Source: Coemansia sp. RSA 1804
Lineage: Eukaryota > Kickxellomycota > Kickxellomycetes > Kickxellales > Kickxellaceae
Assembly: GCA_027578815.1 (NCBI GenBank)
Contig: JANBTH010000693.1
Span: 1 to 12,593 of the forward strand
Length of the DNA stretch: 12,593 nt
Direction of reading: 5' to 3'
Positions 7,271 to 12,593 of this stretch are shown here, in pieces; the stretch's first letter is position 1; every line of letters begins with the position of its first letter. Position numbers and translations under genes: made by a program. The notes under the pieces were generated by a model that ran no database searches, had not been told where the DNA came from, and worked only from the letters and a program-made list of their open reading frames with translations.

Positions 7271-9013
7271 ATGGATTCCCCGAGCGAGCGGAAGCTGGTG
7301 ATCTTGTACGGATCGCAAACAGGGTATGCGGAGGACGCCGCACGGCGCATAGGACGCGAGGCGTGGCGACGGCACTACGCAGTGCAGGTTGCCGCGATGG
7401 ACCATGTGGAGCGGTCGCTGGTGTTCGAGACGGAGGCGGCAGCCATATTGTTTGTGTGCTCGACAACGGGGCAGGGCGACCCGCCGGACAATATGCGCAA
7501 GCTCTGGCGGTTCCTTCTGCGCAAGACGATCCCGCACGACGCGCTGCGCGGGAAGCGGGTGGCGGTGTTCGGGTTGGGCGACTCCAGCTACAGCGGATTC
7601 AACTTTGCAGCCAAGCGCCTGTTCCGCCGCCTGGTGCAGCTGGGCGCCGTGCCGCTGGTCCCGCGCGGCGATGGCGATGACCAGCATTACCTGGGCGTTG
7701 ACGGCGCGCTTGATCCGTGGCTCCAGGACCTGTGGACGGAGCTGGAGCGCTCGTACCCGCTGCCCCGGCCGATTGTGCCCGAGTCCGTGGCGCCGCCGCC
7801 GTCGGCCGACGTGGCACTCGACGGCGACATCGAAATGCACGGGCCCGGGGCGCCGCCGGAGCCGCCGCTCACGGTTGCGGCCACGCTGGCGGAGAGCGAG
7901 CGCATCACGGCGCAGGACCATTTCCAGGACGTGCGGCGGCTGCGGTTTGAGACGGACGACGCTGTCGAGTGGATTCCAGGCGACTGCGCTGTGCTGCGGC
8001 CGTGCAACCAGGCGCGCGACGTCGACGCATTCCTGGCGGCGGCCGGGTGGACGGCGCTGGCCGACCGGCGGCTGCGCATCAGCGGCGAGACGGTGGCAAC
8101 GTGGGTGCCGCGCACAACGACGCTGCGGTGGCTGGGCACATACTACTTTGACATCGGCGGCGTGCCGCGACGGTCGTTCTTCGAGATGCTGCGGCACTTT
8201 GCGCGGACGGAGGCCGAGCGCGAGCGGCTGTGCGAGTTCGCGTCGACTGCCGGGCAGGACGATCTGCTCACTTACTGCATGCGGCCGCGTCGCACCTTCA
8301 CCGAGACGCTGCGCGACTTCCGGCACACGGCGCCGCTGCCGCTGGAGTACGCCTTCGATCTGGTGCCGCCCATCGCCGAGCGGTCGTTCTCGATCTCGTC
8401 GGCGCGCGGAGCCGTCGATCTGACAGTTGCTGTGGTGACATACAAAACCATGATGCGCGACGCGCGGCGCGGCGTGTGCTCCACCTGGCTTGCGCAGCTG
8501 AAGCCCGGCGAGCGCGTCCGTATGCGGTTTGCGCGCGGCACCATGCGTCCGCCGCCCGATCCGCTGACGCCGGCCATCATGGTGGGTCCCGGCACCGGCA
8601 TCGCCGCTTTCATGGCCTTCATGCACCAGCGCTGCGCACTCGCCCAGTCGCCCAACTATCTGTTCTTCGGGTGTCGAAGCGAGCACAAGGACTTTTACTA
8701 CCGCTCAACGCTCGAGCGGTGGTGCGCCGCCGGCAGCTTGCACCTGTTCTGCGCCTTCTCCCGCGGCGATCCAGAGAAGAAGGTGTATGTGCAGCACAGA
8801 ATCAGAGAGCAGGGCGCGCTGGTGTGGTCGCTGCTGGACGGGCGGCGCGCCTGTGTCTACGTGTCGGGCAACGCCAACAAGATGCCGCAGGACGTGCGTG
8901 CTGCCTTTGTCGACGTCGTTGCCGCCCACGGCGCCCGCTCCGCAGACGATGCTGCTGAGTACGTGCGCGCCATGGAGCGCGACGGCCGGTACCAGGAGGA
9001 GTGCTGGTACTAG
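7271..9013 (+). CDS. tah18: NADPH-dependent diflavin oxidoreductase Tah18/NDOR1 (cytosolic Fe-S assembly)
   Basis: A complete 580-residue protein from ATG 7271, close to human NDOR1 in length. It passes electrons from NADPH through FAD and FMN to Dre2 (anamorsin) at the first step of cytosolic iron-sulfur protein assembly. Domains in order: flavodoxin/FMN (about 8-155) with LYGSQTGYAE (12-21), STTGQGDPPDN (64-74) and FGLGDSSYSGFN (100-111); FAD-binding domain (about 200-420) with RSFSISSA (371-378) and GVCSTWL (401-407); NADPH domain (about 430-580) with GPGTGIAAF (439-447), FFGCRSEHKDFYY (465-477), a VYVSGNANKMPQDV segment and a C-terminal W579-Y580. All cofactor motifs are present. The frame is open upstream to 6914, but that part overlaps the coiled-coil gene in another frame and has no family similarity; 7271 gives the family's normal N-terminus. 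Strongly GC-rich codons throughout. Confidence 0.96.
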   Translation: MDSPSERKLVILYGSQTGYAEDAARRIGREAWRRHYAVQVAAMDHVERSLVFETEAAAILFVCSTTGQGDPPDNMRKLWRFLLRKTIPHDALRGKRVAVFGLGDSSYSGFNFAAKRLFRRLVQLGAVPLVPRGDGDDQHYLGVDGALDPWLQDLWTELERSYPLPRPIVPESVAPPPSADVALDGDIEMHGPGAPPEPPLTVAATLAESERITAQDHFQDVRRLRFETDDAVEWIPGDCAVLRPCNQARDVDAFLAAAGWTALADRRLRISGETVATWVPRTTTLRWLGTYYFDIGGVPRRSFFEMLRHFARTEAERERLCEFASTAGQDDLLTYCMRPRRTFTETLRDFRHTAPLPLEYAFDLVPPIAERSFSISSARGAVDLTVAVVTYKTMMRDARRGVCSTWLAQLKPGERVRMRFARGTMRPPPDPLTPAIMVGPGTGIAAFMAFMHQRCALAQSPNYLFFGCRSEHKDFYYRSTLERWCAAGSLHLFCAFSRGDPEKKVYVQHRIREQGALVWSLLDGRRACVYVSGNANKMPQDVRAAFVDVVAAHGARSADDAAEYVRAMERDGRYQEECWY

Positions 9014-9018
9014 CTGGC

Positions 9019-9024
9019 TTTATT
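9019..9024 (-). terminator. Possible polyadenylation signal of IWR1, inside the TAH18 3' end
   Basis: TTTATT on the plus strand reads AATAAA on the minus strand, 58 bases past the IWR1 stop and only five bases after the TAH18 stop codon. If used, the IWR1 transcript would extend to or into the TAH18 coding end. Confidence 0.4.
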
Positions 9025-9081
9025 AGACTGTTTCTTAATACATGTTGCACTTTTAATCTCGAACAACCCGCGCCTTTCTCC

Positions 9082-10332
9082 TTACCAGCCCTCATTGGCA
9101 TAGTCGTCTTCGGCATCGCTGAGGTCGGCGCGCATCCCACGGCGCTCGTCTGACGAGTCGTAGAACCCGTAGTAACCATCGTCGCTGCCAGAGTCCGGGT
9201 CGTCGGGATAGTCGTTGGCGTAGTAGTCCTCTGCGTTGGAGTCATCGTCCTCGTCGAACCCGTCGTCGCTGCCGGAGCCCACGCCGTCCAGCAGCTCATT
9301 GATATCGTCCACCCACAGCACCGCCGCCACGCTGCGCTGTGCCATCGCTGCCGCTGCTGCCACCGGCTGCTTGCTCTGCACGTAGTACAGGTCGTACACG
9401 TACTCTGCGGCAGCCTGCGGTGCAAGCGACAGGCGGTCGCGGACCATGGGCACGAGCTGGCCAACCGCATCGGCATCTTCTGCCGGCTCTGCTGACGCCA
9501 GCTTTGGCGGCGGCCATGCCATGGCGCCCTGCATCCGCTGCTGCCGCCGCTCCTTGCACTCAGCCAGCCGCAGCGTCTCGACGTCGTGCTCGGTGATTGC
9601 GTCGAACATCTTGATGCGTCGGTGCGCGCCCCGCCGTACCTCCGATGCCGCACAAACCTGCGGGATCCCGTAGTTCATCAGCGCAGACATCGAGTCTGCT
9701 GCTCCCGTTGCTGTAGTCCGCGGATCGTCGCCCAGAAGCTGGACCTGTCGCCCGCCAATGACGCACAGTTGCGTGGATCCGCCGCGCGTCCTCCCTCTGC
9801 CGCCTGGTTCTCCTGTGCCGGTGTCTGCAGTCGACGAGAACGGCTGCTGTTGTTGATGCTGGCTTTCGCCGGACGAGACCGATGTGTTGTTGACCGTGTC
9901 GTCGGTCTCCATCATCATCGCATCGCCATCGGTCATTGCCGTCGCTGATATTGTTGGCGTTGATGCTCTGTGCATCGTCGCCAGCCGTTCCTGTAACGCC
10001 GCGCGTTTCTGCGCATTCCCGAAATCAGCCTCCGAGATCGTCTCGCCAAGGGAGAAGAGCAGGGGCCCGCCATCGCTCTCATCGTCGTCGTCAGCATCGC
10101 CATTGCTGCGCATGATGCCCCCTGACACGGCCGATCCTCCTGTCTGGCGGCTGCCGTCAGCCGCCCCCATTATCCGCCGCGTCTTGGCTACCCGCCGCTG
10201 CCGCTGGTTTTGCTGCTGCTGGATCAGCAGCGCTTCCAGCGGCTCCTGGTCGCGCTTCCGCTTGACGCGCAGCACCGTCAGTGTGTTGCCATCGTCCTTG
10301 AGTCCGTGCAAATGTCTGGCAAGCGTGGTCAT
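9082..10332 (-). CDS. iwr1: Iwr1-family RNA polymerase II nuclear import factor
   Basis: A complete 416-residue protein, ATG at 10332 and TAA at 9084-9082. Iwr1 binds assembled RNA polymerase II in the cytoplasm and guides it into the nucleus through its nuclear localisation signal, then is exported again. The N-terminus has the family hallmark LTVLRVKRKRDQEPLEAL (18-35), which includes the basic signal RVKRKR (22-27). The C-terminal Iwr1 domain has EYVYDLYY (310-317), WVDDINELL near 340-348 and DSNAEDYYANDYPDD (364-378), followed by a very acidic tail. The middle (about 40-290) is low-complexity, with glutamine tracts and acidic runs, and is probably disordered. The gene is tail to tail with TAH18, 68 bp between stops. 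A purine-rich plus-strand tract at about 10410-10466 gives a pyrimidine-rich leader on the gene's strand. Confidence 0.93.
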   Translation of the reverse strand: MTTLARHLHGLKDDGNTLTVLRVKRKRDQEPLEALLIQQQQNQRQRRVAKTRRIMGAADGSRQTGGSAVSGGIMRSNGDADDDDESDGGPLLFSLGETISEADFGNAQKRAALQERLATMHRASTPTISATAMTDGDAMMMETDDTVNNTSVSSGESQHQQQQPFSSTADTGTGEPGGRGRTRGGSTQLCVIGGRQVQLLGDDPRTTATGAADSMSALMNYGIPQVCAASEVRRGAHRRIKMFDAITEHDVETLRLAECKERRQQRMQGAMAWPPPKLASAEPAEDADAVGQLVPMVRDRLSLAPQAAAEYVYDLYYVQSKQPVAAAAAMAQRSVAAVLWVDDINELLDGVGSGSDDGFDEDDDSNAEDYYANDYPDDPDSGSDDGYYGFYDSSDERRGMRADLSDAEDDYANEGW

Positions 10333-10549
10333 TGTGTAGAAACAGATAGTGTGGTGGGAGCAGATAAATAAATATAAATAAGAATAATGAATTGATTTGA
10401 ATTAGACAGGGTGAGGAATAAGAAAAAGGAGGAGAAGGAGGAGGGGTGAGATAAGAAAGAAAAACTAGGCTGGGACGGCCTACAGTACTCTAATAACTTG
10501 TTGAGCATTGCCAATCTAATAATTACACTTGCTACACTCTGTCATTGCT
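10333..10549 (-). promoter_or_regulatory. IWR1 upstream region
   Basis: Upstream of the IWR1 start on its own strand lie an AT-rich stretch (10360-10405) and then a strongly pyrimidine-rich tract, seen on the plus strand as the purine run at about 10410-10466. It is the presumed promoter. To its right the sequence passes into the tandem repeat array. Confidence 0.4.
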
Positions 10550-12593
10550 TCTCTACCACTCACTCAGTAACCACAGATGCTGCCTCACTTTATTCTTTCT
10601 CACTTTTGCATTAATAAAACCAGCCTTTATCCTTCACACTTGGAATTGCCTTGAAACACACCACACAGTGGTATTATGCCTGCTCACTCTCAAAAAGTAA
10701 TAGCCTTGTCCATTCATGGCTGACACAGTCTTTAGCAGCAACTCTTCTAGCTGTTTGCACACTATGCCACTTTTCCTAATAACCCTCTCTGCTTTTAAAC
10801 ACTGGAGGGCACAATCACAGCTGCTTCCCCCAGCCTATTTTGCTATGACAATTAGACTGTTTTCCCTTTTCCCACAGCTGTTTACTAATGCACAACCATC
10901 TATTATCCACATATTCCGATTCAGTGAATTCCGCTCTACACAGCAATACCTTTTATGTCCACTTTTGTAAATTCCATATTTAGGCTGTTTTCTGCCTTTG
11001 GAACACTTGGCAGTGTGATTGCAGCCATTTCCCCCAGCCTGTTATTATATGACGGCTCGATTACATTCCTCTTTTTCATTACACATTATCAGTAAACACG
11101 CCATGTTATTTACATACTCTGCTCCAGCTAGTCAGTGGCTACGCAGGCATATCTTTTTTATTCTGTTCTGACAGAATTTATTTTTCAGCTGCTGCTACCT
11201 GTTCCAAAGCCTATGCTGTGATTTCCCCTGCTTATTCCATGTACCGGCAATAACGTTTTCCTTTTTAACCACACTGTCTATCAATAAACATGCTTATATT
11301 GTTACATATTCATCACCGCATCAACCAGCGCTACACAGCGGTATAAGGCATGCCCACTTTTAGTGGAAAGTATTCTAGGCCGTTTCTGGCTCCAAGGCAT
11401 TTGACAGTGTAGCTTTTTAGTGTGTGCTGCTGTTCCGTCCCACTGCTTTTTCTGATTGCATGCTGGGGGCAGGGCATAATAATGGCTGTGATTTCCCCCA
11501 GCCTGTTTAAGCTGTGACAGTTCATTTTTCCTAGCCATTTCTCTCACCTATTTCTTAATAAACACACAACGTATTATACATATTCCGGCAGCGTAGAGTC
11601 AGGGCTTTCTATCGATACCTTGTTTGTGCAATTTGGACGACATTTATTTTCTGCGCACATTTGCAATTTCAAGTAATTCCACATGTTCTTTCCCCCCAGC
11701 TTATTATCCCACTCAGTGAATACACTTCTTGCTCTGCGATGCACAGATATTACTAAATAACATGACATGTTTAATACATATTCTGAAAGCGTAAAGCCAG
11801 GGCTTTCTAGCAATATATTTATTATGTAGTTCTGATAATAATTATTTTCTACGCACATTTGCGAACTCAAGTAATTCCCAATGTTATTTCCATAGCCCAT
11901 GTAAGCTGTACACGTTCATTTTTCATCGTCGTTTTTTACAGTTATTTCTCAACACACACATAATGTATTTTATATATTCCGGCAGCGTAGAGCGTGGGCT
12001 TTCTAGTCATGTATTTAACGTGTGATTCGGACAACTTTTATTTTCTGCGCGCATTTGCGAGTTCCGAATTTCTCTTTTACCCTTTTCACTGCTTATTTTC
12101 TTATGTCGTTTACACCGTTTCTAATGTCTTCACCATAGTTTATTAATAAATACACAATACTTTCAATATTACCAGAACCGCCTCATTAATGGCTACGCAC
12201 ACATACACTAATTGTATAGTGTCGTCACCAATTCAGTTTGAACGGGTCTTGAATTTCAAATTACGCTGCTGCATTTTTCCAAGTCTATTTTACTATACTG
12301 CTTAAACTTGCTTCTTATGTGTTCGTATTATTGTATTATTAAAAGTATGGTGTTCTTTATATCGTTATAACCGCTGAAACGAGGGCTGCACATTCATGTC
12401 TGGTTTGTGTCGTTTAGTTAAGAACTGGCATTTGACGGTGTCCGAATTTCACCTTTCTTCGCTCTGGGTTTCTCAGCCTTTTCTTCAAAGTCGTTGTCTT
12501 TCTTTTCAATGTTTTACTTGTTAACTTATTAATAAACATGAATTACTTATTATACCGTTAGAACCGCCGTATTCAGGGCTGCACACACATATT
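10550..12593 (+). repeat. Degenerate tandem repeat array, period about 195 bp (satellite-like), runs off the window
   Basis: About ten diverged copies of one unit lie head to tail. Each unit starts with an AATAAA-like stretch (TTAATAAACAC), then an ATATTC-like element, a GGCT core (GGGCTTTCTA or GGCTACGCAC), a part like TTTTCTGCGCACATTTGCGA, and in the older copies a TTTCCCCCAGC box before a T-rich end. Core positions read by eye are about 10659, 10934, 11137, 11329, 11603, 11801, 11997, 12191, 12384 and 12577. Most spacings are 192-203 bp; two are near 274. Three adjacent units (cores 11603, 11801, 11997) are the most alike. A partial unit precedes the first core. There is no transposase, reverse transcriptase or conserved protein. 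The array is AT-rich and its end is not in the window. A subtelomeric, pericentromeric or other satellite is likely; which one cannot be told. Confidence 0.8.
11411..11482 (+). repeat. About 70-bp extra segment in a long repeat unit
   Basis: In the unit with core near 11329, the stretch between CAGTGT (11405) and the TTTCCCCCAG box (11494) is 89 bases, against 19 bases in the unit with core near 10934 (11011 to 11030). The difference, about 70 bases, accounts for the 274-bp spacing. The unit with core near 10659 has a comparable enlarged stretch (about 10731-10820), including a shared CCACTnnTTTTnCT-like part. Whether it was inserted in these or lost from the others is not known. Confidence 0.55.

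Noticed and set aside
7389..8423. 344-codon plus-strand frame inside TAH18
   Set aside because: Composition is mainly Arg, Ser, Cys and Trp, a frame-shifted reading of the GC-rich TAH18 codons.
7232..8686. Long antisense frame of 484 codons across TAH18
   Set aside because: It is rich in Arg, His and Pro with no domain, as expected for the reverse strand of very GC-rich coding DNA. TAH18 in the opposite direction has all its cofactor motifs.
8802..9653. Minus-strand 283-codon frame and other frames over the TAH18/IWR1 junction
   Set aside because: Low-complexity Arg/Thr/Ser-rich readings of the IWR1 and TAH18 coding DNA in a wrong phase.
10716..11547. Short frames of 60-85 codons in the repeat region
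   Set aside because: They are short, lie across repeat units, have no start context or family and are expected by chance.
10550..12593. CRISPR array or transposon interpretation of the repeats
   Set aside because: Units of about 195 bp that diverge over their whole length are not short identical repeats with unique spacers. No transposase, reverse transcriptase or terminal inverted repeats are visible.

Overview
The window looks like nuclear DNA of a filamentous or early-diverging fungus. It carries eukaryotic single-copy genes: Sec61 alpha, the Scs7-type sphingolipid fatty-acid 2-hydroxylase, the diflavin reductase Tah18 and the RNA polymerase II import factor Iwr1. None shows an obvious intron. 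Spacers are short and AT-rich, and the coding DNA is GC-rich. Intron-poor, compact loci of this type fit a zoosporic or zygomycete-grade lineage (for example Kickxellomycotina). That placement is inference and would need a database search.

Layout, left to right. (1) Positions 1-596, minus strand: the first 198 codons of a MATE-family multidrug/organic-cation antiporter that runs off the left edge. (2) 597-2109: a 1.5 kb AT-rich spacer with no supported gene. (3) 2110-3138, plus: ceramide fatty-acid 2-hydroxylase with a fused cytochrome b5 domain. (4) 3762-5189, plus: SEC61 alpha, the protein-conducting channel of the ER. (5) 5409-6041, minus, convergent with SEC61: a DinB-like four-helix protein of unknown function with alanine and glutamine tracts. 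(6) 6718-7056, plus: a 112-residue coiled-coil protein, not assigned. (7) 7271-9013, plus: TAH18/NDOR1, the NADPH diflavin reductase of cytosolic Fe-S assembly. (8) 9082-10332, minus, tail to tail with TAH18: IWR1. (9) About 10550 to the right edge: a degenerate tandem array with a period near 195 bp and no convincing coding content.

The genes do not form one pathway. SCS7 and SEC61 are both ER-membrane housekeeping genes in tandem, and TAH18 and IWR1 are both essential-type housekeeping genes in a convergent pair. The window therefore reads as ordinary gene-dense euchromatin ending at a satellite-like repeat block. The points most worth a second look are that array with its apparent three-unit higher-order spacing, the DinB-like gene, the unassigned coiled-coil gene, and the strand-oriented pyrimidine tracts found upstream of nearly every start codon.
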